A DNA stretch of 64,000 nt, from positions 20,989 to 84,988 of the forward strand of contig BPGC01000007.1 of the NCBI GenBank assembly GCA_026002835.1, in the 5' to 3' direction. Source of the stretch: Candidatus Nitrosocaldaceae archaeon (GTDB lineage Archaea > Thermoproteota > Nitrososphaeria > Nitrososphaerales > Nitrosocaldaceae). Made by a program: the position numbers and the translations under genes. Positions within the stretch are counted from its first letter, which is position 1. The number at the start of each line of letters is the position of its first letter. Shown in pieces: positions 20,110-28,788 of the stretch. Under the pieces are notes generated by a model. The model saw only the letters and a program-made list of their open reading frames with translations, did not search any database and was not told the origin of the DNA.

Positions 20110-21039
20110 ATGGTTAGTATGTTCTATACATATGAGGATGTTATAAGATTAACAAAGATATTTAGTGATATACCTTCTGATGTTAGTGATGAATTAAGAG
20201 GATGGAACTGGAATCAGTATCCTTTATTACCGCCATCTAGAACGCAAGTTAGTGTTAGCGAAGTATTGGGAGGTTTCTGTGATTCTCAGAGATTTGTATA
20301 TGTTAAGAGAGTATTAAAAGAGAAACAGACATATGTACCAAAATTGAGTGAAGGTATACTAATACATAGAGTATTTGGAGAGGCATTGGCATCTGCTAAA
20401 TCATTAATATTACAACTCAATAACAACAGTTCAGACTTTAGGTATAAATTCATGAGAGAATTAGCATTGAAGAAGCATGTAATCTCTAATGGTATAAGAT
20501 TAGAGAATAGGAAGATAGAACGTATTTCTAGACTATTATGGGAGTTTGCAGCAGATGTATATTCTGCTACATACAATAAGGTAATATTTTCTTCTTATTA
20601 TCTATCTGCAGATGGCATAGTTGGGAAAGTTATACCAATGATAAGTGAGTTCCCTCTAGACGGAACATATCTAGGCTTCTCATCAAACATAAGGGCAGAT
20701 GCATTTATACCTCCTAACATACTGATAGAGATAAAGACAAGGACGTATAAACATCAACATAAATTACAATTAGCTGCATATGCTATGGTATTAGAATCAT
20801 TATATAGAATTCCTATTAACCATTCTATAATTTTATATGCATATTTTGATGGTAAACAGTTCCATTTTAACGAGAAGATAGTAGCTATATCAGATAATTT
20901 AAGAAGCGAGGTTATAGAGAAACGAGATCTAGCACTAAAGGTTATAGATGAACATTACGATCCAGGTTTTCCAGATAAATGTGATAGATATTGTCCATAT
21001 TTAGAGGTCTGTGGTGTTGGCGAAGATAGCATTAGTTGA
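20110..21039 (+). CDS. csa1: Csa1/Cas4-family CRISPR exonuclease
   Basis: 309 residues. A Cys near residue 57 (GGFCDSQRF) and a C-terminal cluster (CDRYCPYLEVCGVG) could ligate an Fe-S cluster. The nuclease core shows IEIKTRTYKHQHKLQLAAYA, the PD-(D/E)XK-type E.K...HQ.QL.AY signature of Cas4 and Csa1. In type I-A loci Csa1 sits before cas1 and, with Cas4, trims and orients prespacers. Its stop overlaps the cas1 start (TGATG). A second start at 20119 is possible. Confidence 0.87.
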   Translation: MVSMFYTYEDVIRLTKIFSDIPSDVSDELRGWNWNQYPLLPPSRTQVSVSEVLGGFCDSQRFVYVKRVLKEKQTYVPKLSEGILIHRVFGEALASAKSLILQLNNNSSDFRYKFMRELALKKHVISNGIRLENRKIERISRLLWEFAADVYSATYNKVIFSSYYLSADGIVGKVIPMISEFPLDGTYLGFSSNIRADAFIPPNILIEIKTRTYKHQHKLQLAAYAMVLESLYRIPINHSIILYAYFDGKQFHFNEKIVAISDNLRSEVIEKRDLALKVIDEHYDPGFPDKCDRYCPYLEVCGVGEDSIS

Positions 21040-22001
21040 TGAATATGGAGCATTCTTACATGTTAAGGAAGGAAGGTTTAGACTTAAAGAATGAGATAAA
21101 ATGGGATCTAGCACCAGTTGAGGTTGATAGTATAGTTATAACAGTTCCAGGAGTTAGTATATCAACAGCTGTAATTGAACTTGCAGAAGAGTTTGGTATA
21201 GATCTTGTTATATTTAGATATTCGAAACCAATAGCTAGATTGCTTCCAGCAAAATATGGTTCTACAATGAAGAACTGGTTAATGCAATTGCATGCATTTA
21301 ACGATGAGAGTAAAAAAGCTAGATTGGCATCTCTATTCGTTGAAGGTAAGATTCATAATCAAAGGATGGTAATTTATGAATATGCTCAAAAGGCTAAAGC
21401 TTCTCATAAACGTAATGCAGTATTAGATAATATAGTAGAGACATTATCAAATTTTGAGATGCATGTTAAGAGTTGCAATACAGTAAATGAAGCTATGAAC
21501 ATAGAGGCACATGCCGCAAATAGTTACTGGAGAGGTGTTAGTGAGATACTGCCTGATGAGATAGGGTTTAAACAACGATTGACAAAACAAAGAGTAAGCA
21601 GCAATGAAGATATAGACCCATTTAATATAGCACTTAATATAGGCTACTCTATACTAAAGAAAGAGGTTTGGAGGGCTGTATTCCTAGCTGGTTTGAATCC
21701 ATATCTAGGGTTTCTCCATTCTGCTAGAGCTGGCAGAATGTCTCTTGTATTTGATTTGATGGAAGAGTTTAGAGCATATTGTGTAGATAGACCTCTTATA
21801 GCATTTAGTAGGAGAAAACCCGAAGATATAATAAAACTGAGAAATGATATTAAGAAGAATAGAGAGATTGTATGGAAGGTAGTTTTAGAAAGGCTAAAAG
21901 GAAAAGATGAGATGGTTAGCAAGATAATATATCAATCAAGATTATTAGCAAAACACCTCAATGAAACAGATCTATACAAACCGTTCAAATCTAGATGGTG
22001 A
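21039..22001 (+). CDS. cas1: Cas1 integrase
   Basis: About 320 residues. The three metal ligands of Cas1 can be placed: Glu in NIEAHAANSYWRGV, His in LGFLHSARAGRMSLVFDL, and the acidic residue in LMEEFRAYCVDRPLIAF. Cas1 with Cas2 integrates new spacers at the leader end. I prefer the ATG at 21039, whose first base is the last of the csa1 stop, over the TTG just before it. cas2 follows after 5 bases. Confidence 0.95.
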   Translation: MNMEHSYMLRKEGLDLKNEIKWDLAPVEVDSIVITVPGVSISTAVIELAEEFGIDLVIFRYSKPIARLLPAKYGSTMKNWLMQLHAFNDESKKARLASLFVEGKIHNQRMVIYEYAQKAKASHKRNAVLDNIVETLSNFEMHVKSCNTVNEAMNIEAHAANSYWRGVSEILPDEIGFKQRLTKQRVSSNEDIDPFNIALNIGYSILKKEVWRAVFLAGLNPYLGFLHSARAGRMSLVFDLMEEFRAYCVDRPLIAFSRRKPEDIIKLRNDIKKNREIVWKVVLERLKGKDEMVSKIIYQSRLLAKHLNETDLYKPFKSRW

Positions 22002-22006
22002 AATAA

Positions 22007-22288
22007 ATGCAGATGCTAACCCTAATTATATATGATATAACAGATGATGATGTGAGAAACATGGTAGCAAAGTTTTTGAAGCAGAAAGGTCTTAAAAGAA
22101 TACAGAAGAGTGCATTTATTGGACCATTAACATCTAGCCAAAGATCAGATGTTATAGCAGGATTAAGAAGGTTAGTAAAAGATCAAAAAGCAAATGTTCA
22201 ATTATATCCATTAACAGATGCTAGTTTTAATCAGAGAGTAGTTATAGGTGAAGAGATAGAGTATGATGATGAAGTGCTAGTTACATGA
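22007..22288 (+). CDS. cas2: Cas2 adaptation protein
   Basis: 93 residues with a ferredoxin-like fold: the first strand ends in the conserved Asp (LIIYDITDDDVRNMVAKFL), then LKRIQKSAFIGPLT and a final VVIGEEIEYDDEVLV. Cas2 dimers bridge two Cas1 dimers in the spacer-integration complex. Its stop overlaps the cas4 start (ATGA). Confidence 0.95.
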   Translation: MQMLTLIIYDITDDDVRNMVAKFLKQKGLKRIQKSAFIGPLTSSQRSDVIAGLRRLVKDQKANVQLYPLTDASFNQRVVIGEEIEYDDEVLVT

Positions 22289-22854
22289 ACGATGAATATA
22301 TTACTGTAGCAGATCTAAAGAGGTATGCATGGTGCGCTAGAATAATATATTATACACATGTCTTACATTTAGATGAGCGAATTACAGATGCTATGGAGAT
22401 GGGTAAAGAAGAACATGATGAGAGTATTCTAGCACCAGTAATAGTAAATGTTAAAGGCAAAAAAGTTATCAAAGAACCGTTTATTGTTAATGAGACTCTT
22501 AGAATAATAGGGAAGCCTGATTATATAATAGAGACTAAATTAGGAGAATTTATACCAGTAGAGATAAAATATGCTCATGCTGAGAAATATGTTAAACATG
22601 ATCATAAACTGCAACTAGCCATATATGCATTGCTTATTGAGGAAGAGTATAAGAAGATCGTAAAAAGAGCCATAGTATACTATCTTCTAAGTAAGAAGAT
22701 AATAAAAGTGGATATATCTTCTTCTTTAAAGAGAGTTGCTATTAATGCTATAAAAGATGCATATAAGATAATAGATAATGAGGAGTTTCCTAAAGTTAAG
22801 CAACCAAAAAGTAAATGTATTAATTGTGGTTATTTTAGATATTGTTATCCTTGA
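22285..22854 (+). CDS. cas4: Cas4 nuclease
   Basis: 189 residues, normal length for Cas4. It starts with the family pattern VADLKRYAWCARIIYYTHVL (first Cys ligand), has the RecB-type core GKPDYIIE, FIPVEIKYAHA and HKLQLAIYALLIEE, and ends with CINCGYFRYCYP, giving four Cys for an Fe-S cluster. Cas4 selects and trims PAM-containing prespacers. Its last 20 bases overlap the end of cas3'' on the other strand. Confidence 0.95.
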   Translation: MNDEYITVADLKRYAWCARIIYYTHVLHLDERITDAMEMGKEEHDESILAPVIVNVKGKKVIKEPFIVNETLRIIGKPDYIIETKLGEFIPVEIKYAHAEKYVKHDHKLQLAIYALLIEEEYKKIVKRAIVYYLLSKKIIKVDISSSLKRVAINAIKDAYKIIDNEEFPKVKQPKSKCINCGYFRYCYP

Positions 22855-23548
22855 TATATATCTTATAAAACTCCTCTATTGCATTATAAAAGTTGCTCCG
22901 AGTATCGTTACTTCTCCCTTCTCTAGCAGATAGGTAATCTGCAGCCATTAATGTGTTTAATGTTAAATATGAGATCTTTCTGACCTTACTTCCATTTTTA
23001 CCACTTACCCTTCTAAAAAGTTCACATTCTACAACGTTAAGGTATTGGTCTTTTAGAAGATTATCCAATTGCTTAAATATTCTGTCTAATATATCTCTCT
23101 CATTATTATTAAGAAATATATTTAATACCTTTTTAAGGTTAGATGCGGAGTTTTTATTATTTATAGCCTCACCAATTTTTATAGCTTTTCGAAAATTAAA
23201 GTTCATAGCATGATGATGATACATAACTGCAAACGTAGATGCTGAGTAGTATTCGTCTAGACATAACTCTCTAACAAACTTATCAATTATAATGGCAGAT
23301 ACTAACTCATGTCCTCTAAAACTTATGTAATTATCTCTCTTATATTGGATAAATGCTTTACCAGCATCATGGAATATTACTGCTAACCTAACTATATTCT
23401 TAAAATCTGCTTTTGGCTCTATATTATTAGCCATTCTATATATCCTACTATTCTCTAAATGCTTTATATACTTCAATGCTAGCTTTATATGTTCCTTTAG
23501 CAATTCTTTTCTGTTGCCATCATAATAACTTAATATATCATTGTTCAT
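22835..23548 (-). CDS. cas3HD: Cas3'' HD nuclease
   Basis: 237 residues. HD-domain motifs are in place: an early His (LKEHIKLALKYIKHLE), the central IFHDAGKAFIQYKRDNY, and FRGHELVSA with MYHHHAMNF. In type I-A the HD nuclease and helicase parts of Cas3 are separate proteins; this one degrades the DNA strand opened by Cascade. The start overlaps the end of cas3' by four bases. Confidence 0.9.
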   Translation of the reverse strand: MNNDILSYYDGNRKELLKEHIKLALKYIKHLENSRIYRMANNIEPKADFKNIVRLAVIFHDAGKAFIQYKRDNYISFRGHELVSAIIIDKFVRELCLDEYYSASTFAVMYHHHAMNFNFRKAIKIGEAINNKNSASNLKKVLNIFLNNNERDILDRIFKQLDNLLKDQYLNVVECELFRRVSGKNGSKVRKISYLTLNTLMAADYLSAREGRSNDTRSNFYNAIEEFYKIYIKDNNI

Positions 23549-25185
23549 ATCATCAAACCTTTATCATTATCATAATGAGCATCTACCAGAAAAGCTCTAA
23601 TATTATTTTTCATTATACAACTTAAGAGTTGTATCTCATTCATTGACTTTATCTTCTCTGAATCTATATCTACAATTCTATCTTGTTTTACAATGTTTAT
23701 TACTTTATCATCTTTTATTAGAGTTTTAAATAAGCTATAAGATATTGGTATAATTGACTGCTCATCTTTGCTTATAGTAATAGGTATCATGTATCCTTCC
23801 TTAACAAGACTTCCTTCTGATTCATAGAATAGTTTTACTGCAGTTGATATATTACCAAAATTTGTAAATATTAGGAGCATCTCATCTACCCTATTTTTAT
23901 TAATATTAAAGTCATCTTCATAATATACATGATTTAGCAACTTTTCATAACCATTATCAATTGGGATATGCATATTAATACAATTATTCTTAATATATTC
24001 CAATGTCCTTTTACATAACTCTAGATCATATACTTTATATCTATTATCTTGAAAAGGCTCATACCATACATAACTCAAACCTTCATGCTCATCATATCTT
24101 AGAAACCTACCAAACCTTTGGATTAATGAATTCGCTGGTGCTAACTCACTTATAAAAAGATCTGATGAGATGTCAACACCTGCTTCAACAACTTGAGTAG
24201 ATATTATTATATAATTATCATTATGCTTAACCTTTTGTAAAAGTTCATTTTTATACTCCCTATCTTTATCAGAGAATCTAGAATGTAGGAGCAAGCAGTT
24301 CTCATATCCTTTCTTTAGATCTTCGTAAAGTTCTATAGCATCATTTATAGTATTAAATATTACTAATACCTTCTTCTTTCCAGTTTTTACACCAGCATCA
24401 ATCCATGATTTAATTACATTAAGTTTATTATTACCTAACTCTTTTACAATTACTTCATATGATTTCTTTTTTCTATTATCAATAAAGTCATTATCTATAC
24501 ATTCGTTGAACCTTAGCCATAATACTCTCTTACTATACCTATTTAATGCATTATCTAGGTTATTTTTTAATGCATTTGGTATAGTAGCAGACATTAAAAC
24601 TATCTTCTGATCATTAATAATAACATGTTCTATTAACGCTAGTAGAAATGATAATGATTTGGTAGAATCGCTTAATAGATGAACTTCATCAAGTATTATG
24701 TCAGATAATGCTACAGATGCCCATGAAAATAGATAATGGCCAGTAGAACCTTGTATAGTTCCAGTCCATTCATTAAAATTTTTTACAACATTGCTTAGAT
24801 CTTCAGGTGCTATGCCAAACATAGTTAATGCTAGAGTATCTATTGTTGTTAATGTTATAGGCTTAATCAGATATCTCGAATCTTGCTCATGCATATAACG
24901 TTTACCTAATACTCTATAATCTCCAATCACCTTGCTCAATTTGCTATACTGATCTTCTAATAATGTTCTTAAAGGAAATGCTATTATCAATTTTGAATAC
25001 TCTTTGTATGCCTTTAGTGCCAAAGTAGCAGTTATTGTAGATTTACCGTATCCAGTTGGTGCTTCTATTATAAAGAGATTCTTATTATACCAATTATTAG
25101 ATAATTGCTTTATTATATAGTCTATAAACGGTCTATTATTGTATGAGTATTTATCGAGTATCTCTTTATAATATTCATATAGCAT
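23545..25185 (-). CDS. cas3': Cas3' superfamily 2 helicase
   Basis: 546 residues with ordered SF2 motifs: I (IEAPTGYGKSTITATL), Ia (LIIAFPLRTLLEDQYSKL), II (DIILDEVHLLSD, a DEVH box), III (IVLMSATIP), V (IIISTQVVEAGVDISSD) and VI (SLIQRFGRFLRYD). No HD domain is fused, as expected for type I-A. It unwinds and reels target DNA for Cas3''. It overlaps the upstream gene by 11 bases. Confidence 0.93.
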   Translation of the reverse strand: MLYEYYKEILDKYSYNNRPFIDYIIKQLSNNWYNKNLFIIEAPTGYGKSTITATLALKAYKEYSKLIIAFPLRTLLEDQYSKLSKVIGDYRVLGKRYMHEQDSRYLIKPITLTTIDTLALTMFGIAPEDLSNVVKNFNEWTGTIQGSTGHYLFSWASVALSDIILDEVHLLSDSTKSLSFLLALIEHVIINDQKIVLMSATIPNALKNNLDNALNRYSKRVLWLRFNECIDNDFIDNRKKKSYEVIVKELGNNKLNVIKSWIDAGVKTGKKKVLVIFNTINDAIELYEDLKKGYENCLLLHSRFSDKDREYKNELLQKVKHNDNYIIISTQVVEAGVDISSDLFISELAPANSLIQRFGRFLRYDEHEGLSYVWYEPFQDNRYKVYDLELCKRTLEYIKNNCINMHIPIDNGYEKLLNHVYYEDDFNINKNRVDEMLLIFTNFGNISTAVKLFYESEGSLVKEGYMIPITISKDEQSIIPISYSLFKTLIKDDKVINIVKQDRIVDIDSEKIKSMNEIQLLSCIMKNNIRAFLVDAHYDNDKGLMI

Positions 25186-26374
25186 ATTCTATACTCTTGC
25201 CTAATGACTTTAGTCTATTTGCATAGTACTCTGCGATCTTTTTGCCTTCTTTATTATTCAATTTATTATATGCGTTAAGTAACTCTCTTAATAAAATGAA
25301 CAATCCTTGTCTATCATTTAATATAACAAATCTATAGATGGCTATAATTGCAGATATTAAATTATTATATTCTGGATTCTTGTTATTTGATAGACGATTA
25401 ATCTTGTTATTTGATAGACGATTAAGTATGAGTTTATTAGGTTCTAATAACTCTGCTAATTTTTTATATATATCTGCTAATTCTTTTTTCTGTATAATTA
25501 ATGGAATCTGTTGGTATATTTTATATGTCTGACCTTCTGCTGCGATTCTAAACAATAAGAATGATATTTTATCTATATTATAAGTTCTTAATAGATCTTG
25601 AATATTTGTATTAATAGCCAACTCTGCTATAAGCAGTTCTTCACCATAATGTTTACGTATTATATCAGATATATGCTCTATTATCTTATCTTTTATTAGA
25701 AAAGCAGTTCTTATATCGCTATCCCTATTTAATAAAGCTATAATCTCATCTGATGTAAAGAAGAGGAAATAATAATATGTTGTATTATTCTCTCTAACTC
25801 TACTTACGAAAGAAGAATATATACCAAGTAAGGCTATTAGTAATGCTTCCTTTGATAAATATGTAGTTAACTGTCTTGTTGCATAATCTAGTTCACCAGA
25901 AGTTATACCTGTATATCTTTCCATCTTAAATAACTGTAGACTATATCCATCTTTCTTATCCTTTATATCGCCTATAAAGAGATCGTTTTCTATATTACAT
26001 ATTAAATTAACAATAGATGGTAAGCGAAGCTTATTAGAATGTTCTTTTAATAATCTCAATAGTTCTTCATATCTATTTACTTTAGATTGTGCTTCTATGT
26101 TTAATGAATTTAGTAGTTTTATTATAGGTCTATTAGGTCTATTATTATCATTTTTTGTAGTATTTATTGATAGTCTTCTACCATTTCTACTATTAATATC
26201 TAGCCTACTATCTTCTAAAAGTCCGTAAGTATTTTCAAGTGCGTTAGATGTTATATCAATACTTTCTAGATTATAATCCGCATCGTTATTATTCAATAAG
26301 AATAATATACCTTCATATATTGTTAGATTTGTAAACGAGTTATCTATTGGAAGTTTTAAATTTATTACTGACAT
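25175..26374 (-). CDS. cas8a: Cas8a-like large subunit of the type I-A Cascade
   Basis: 399 residues, placed where the large subunit (Cas8a/Csa4-type) is encoded in type I-A operons, between cas5 and cas3'. The sequence is highly diverged and I see no catalytic motif; the middle has helical segments typical of this subunit. Near the C-terminal third an in-frame 24-bp tandem duplication gives the repeated peptide NRLSNNKI/NRLSNNKN. The call rests mainly on operon position and size; other Cas8 variants cannot be excluded. Confidence 0.65.
   Translation of the reverse strand: MSVINLKLPIDNSFTNLTIYEGILFLLNNNDADYNLESIDITSNALENTYGLLEDSRLDINSRNGRRLSINTTKNDNNRPNRPIIKLLNSLNIEAQSKVNRYEELLRLLKEHSNKLRLPSIVNLICNIENDLFIGDIKDKKDGYSLQLFKMERYTGITSGELDYATRQLTTYLSKEALLIALLGIYSSFVSRVRENNTTYYYFLFFTSDEIIALLNRDSDIRTAFLIKDKIIEHISDIIRKHYGEELLIAELAINTNIQDLLRTYNIDKISFLLFRIAAEGQTYKIYQQIPLIIQKKELADIYKKLAELLEPNKLILNRLSNNKINRLSNNKNPEYNNLISAIIAIYRFVILNDRQGLFILLRELLNAYNKLNNKEGKKIAEYYANRLKSLGKSIEYAI
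25379..25426. repeat. 24-bp tandem duplication within the cas8a-like gene
   Basis: Two units, 25379-25402 and 25403-25426, match at 23 of 24 positions. The length is a multiple of three, so the frame is kept and eight residues are duplicated (NRLSNNK repeat). It probably arose by slippage and makes a slightly longer surface loop. Confidence 0.85.
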
Positions 26375-27198
26375 TTCCCTATAACTACCTCTTCTTTATG
26401 CTTATATGCTATTATATTATTACTAAACTCAACAATATACTCAGGTTTACTACTAGATATTAAATATGGCAACTTGAATCTTAGTATATTCTTACCTTCT
26501 AAATAATATCTTATAGGGTTATTATGTTTGTCATAATTCAATAGAGCAAATGGGTTGATATAATTTTCTTCTATCCATTTATACTCTTTTATCATCTTAG
26601 GAGATATGCCATCTAGAAAAGGAAATGAGTAATTAGTTGTACATTTTTTATCTACAATCTCTGGCTCAAAAACTTCTACATCTGTTACAGATACTCTGCT
26701 TTCTTTAGAACCTAGTCTATGTATACACCAGAACGCATCTTTATCAATAACAAATTCATTATCATTAAAATTAATTTTATCATTCTTGAATACAATAAAG
26801 CATCTCAATGTTGGAGGATTAGAATCTATCGTTGATAACATGGTCTTACCAACAGATGGTGCATCAAATGATGCAGCTAAATTATTAGGATCTGGGTATA
26901 ACTTTCCCGCTGTTTGTTTAATTGCTATTAGCTTATTGATATCTGAAAATCTTAATGGTATACAATTCAATGGTCTTATACCTATTGCTAACAGATTAGT
27001 ACTTAATTTAGGAATTATACTCTTACCATTCTCTTCTCCTAGATCATGTTCTTTAGCGATAGACTCTGCAATTGAACCTAAGATAACTGTTGGAGGGATA
27101 TAATAAAAAGATGGGGATGATTTTGATAATCCAACTATCTTGCATTGAAACCCCCATACAAACTCTATATCCGCTATAAATCCTATCATGCTTATCAC
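26365..27198 (-). CDS. cas5a: Cas5 (type I-A Cascade subunit)
   Basis: 277 residues. The N-terminus (MIGFIADIEFVWGFQCKI) is the first strand of the Cas5 RAMP fold, followed by PPTVILGSIAESIAKE, the helix that in Cas5 proteins follows the P.T..G...A pattern. Cas5 holds the 5' handle of the crRNA at the foot of Cascade. It lies directly after cas7 with a four-base overlap. An alternative Met is four codons in (27189). Confidence 0.85.
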   Translation of the reverse strand: MISMIGFIADIEFVWGFQCKIVGLSKSSPSFYYIPPTVILGSIAESIAKEHDLGEENGKSIIPKLSTNLLAIGIRPLNCIPLRFSDINKLIAIKQTAGKLYPDPNNLAASFDAPSVGKTMLSTIDSNPPTLRCFIVFKNDKINFNDNEFVIDKDAFWCIHRLGSKESRVSVTDVEVFEPEIVDKKCTTNYSFPFLDGISPKMIKEYKWIEENYINPFALLNYDKHNNPIRYYLEGKNILRFKLPYLISSSKPEYIVEFSNNIIAYKHKEEVVIGKCQ

Positions 27199-28144
27199 TT
27201 TCTCTTCTTTAGTTCTTCTATACTATCTGATAAGAACTCCTCAAAGGTCCTATTTTGATCTGGATATTTGTATATACTTGTATTATAATCAATTTTACTT
27301 CTCTTCTTCTCTGTCTTCTCTATGTAATCGATTGAGAATGGACTACATGCTGTCCATGTTTTATCTGATGCTGTTATAACCATACTTTCCCATTCTTGCA
27401 TTGGTAAGAATCTAGTCTTTTTAGAACCAAACTTTAGTTCTAGTAAGAAGTCTTTTACAGCATCTAAGACGGATTTTATTCTTTCTTCTCTATCTTCTAC
27501 TACTTCTTTACCACTATCGTTAACATCAAATGTTAATCTGCCTATATATTTGGTATCTAGATCAAATGCAAATGTATATACTGCAGATGATAATTCTACA
27601 TAATATATCATCTGTCCTCTCTCTTCAGTAACAAACTTTGTTCCTAATGCATATCTGCTTTGTAGCTGTGGTTCAATTATTGCACTCTTTAATGCTTCTT
27701 TAGTAGGTATCATATAACCAGTATAGAAGTTTGAAGTTCTCTTGACATTAGCTTTCTCTGCGTAAAGAAAACCTCCTACATCCTCTACAAAACACTTCTT
27801 TACTATCTCGCTTTCAATATTACCATTATTAATATCAACAGAACCTTCGAATGCTTCTTTTATAACCTTATTATCAGTGCTTTTTAGAAATATACCTTCT
27901 TTGCATAGTTTGCATATTGGTAATCTATCTTTTGCTATATCTGCTAATGTTATTTGAAATCCATGTGCTATACTCTCACCAGATATTGCAGGAACAAAAT
28001 ATATCTCATAATTGTCATTCTCTTTAACCATTACTGGCACTCTTCTATGCTTAACATAATTTCCAACAGATTCTGTCATATTGAGTGATTCTGTATTTAT
28101 CAAAACTCTACCTCTAATACTTACAAAAATATCTTTCGTATCAT
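27195..28144 (-). CDS. cas7: Cas7/Csa2 Cascade backbone subunit, apparent frameshift at the N-terminus
   Basis: The long open frame begins with a TTG at 28103 and reads NTESLNMTESVGNYVKHRRV, the hallmark N-terminal segment of Csa2. The same frame upstream also encodes VSIRGRVL, which belongs to the first strand of Csa2, but has no ATG. An ATG at 28144 overlaps the csa5 stop (TAATG) and would read MIRKIFF; one extra base in the A/T run at 28125-28129 would join it to VSIRGRVL. I take 28144 as the real start. Cas7 multimers coat the crRNA guide. About 315 residues after correction, normal for Csa2. Confidence 0.87.
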
Positions 28145-28497
28145 TACACCTCTTTTGTCTTTATGAATTGTGCTGACTTTGCTAATGCTTTTGAACATAT
28201 CAATGATAAAGTTTCTCTAAGCTTCCTTGTATCGTTACATCTATCTGCTATCACAGATATCTCATTTTCAAGCCGCTTACTCTCCAAACCTTCAAGCATC
28301 TTAGCAACATCTGTATTCTCTTTAATATCTTTAGGTGGGTTTCTTTTTATTGCATGCAATGCTCTATATGCTTCTCTTAAATAGAATAATGCTAGATCCT
28401 TTGAGGGTGTATATGCTAATCTATCTACATATAAATAATCACCATTTATTGTCAGTATAGCAAGCATTGTTGGTATTTGTATATAATTTTCTTGCAT
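28144..28497 (-). CDS. csa5: Csa5 small subunit (Cas11a)
   Basis: 117 residues, all-helical, starting MQENYIQIPTMLAILTINGD and containing YLREAYRALHAIKRNPPKD. Size and position as first gene of the type I-A interference operon match Csa5, the small subunit that stabilises the R-loop in archaeal Cascade. A TATA-like CTTTATATAG lies about 25 bases upstream on the minus strand (28519-28528), so the mRNA is probably leaderless. Confidence 0.8.
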   Translation of the reverse strand: MQENYIQIPTMLAILTINGDYLYVDRLAYTPSKDLALFYLREAYRALHAIKRNPPKDIKENTDVAKMLEGLESKRLENEISVIADRCNDTRKLRETLSLICSKALAKSAQFIKTKEV

Positions 28498-28518
28498 TAT
28501 ACCTATACAAGGGAATTT

Positions 28519-28528
28519 ACTATATAAA
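28519..28528 (-). promoter_or_regulatory. TATA box of the type I-A interference operon
   Basis: On the minus strand this reads CTTTATATAG, about 22 bases before the csa5 ATG at 28497. The spacing fits a leaderless archaeal transcript covering csa5 to cas3''. Confidence 0.5.
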
Positions 28529-28609
28529 GATTATTTTCTATGTCTGTTTTTATAATTGGATAATTACGTACATAATTAATTTTTGAGTTATATTTTATTA
28601 GTTATAGAT

Positions 28610-28745
28610 GCTTTGTGGCTTAATTTCGATTATTAGTCATTATTCTGTCATTTTAGTTATTAGATAGCCTATTAACGTTCTAAAATTGTTTCATAGACAC
28701 TCTTTTCGAATAGTATATACGAAATTATTAATAAATCCACAAAGC
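28610..28745. mobile_element. 136-bp MITE between the type I-A and type III operons
   Basis: The ends are GCTTTGTGG and CCACAAAGC, and the 10-bp direct repeat AGTTATAGAT flanks the element perfectly (28600-28609 and 28746-28755). It has no ORF. The same ends (GCTTTGTGGA) bound the transposase relic at 49007-49923, and the intact IS5-like element at 53341 also has a 10-bp duplication, so the MITE was probably mobilised by that family. Its right edge lies about 10 bases from the TATA box of the type III operon. Confidence 0.85.
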
Positions 28746-28756
28746 AGTTATAGATA

Positions 28757-28766
28757 AGTATAAAAA
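28757..28766 (+). promoter_or_regulatory. TATA box of the type III operon
   Basis: AGTATAAAAA lies about 25-30 bases before the cmr1 ATG at 28789. The bases just upstream, where TFB would bind, come from the MITE target duplication and the MITE end, so the insertion may have changed expression. Confidence 0.5.
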
Positions 28767-28788
28767 CTATTATTTATATTAAATCTGT

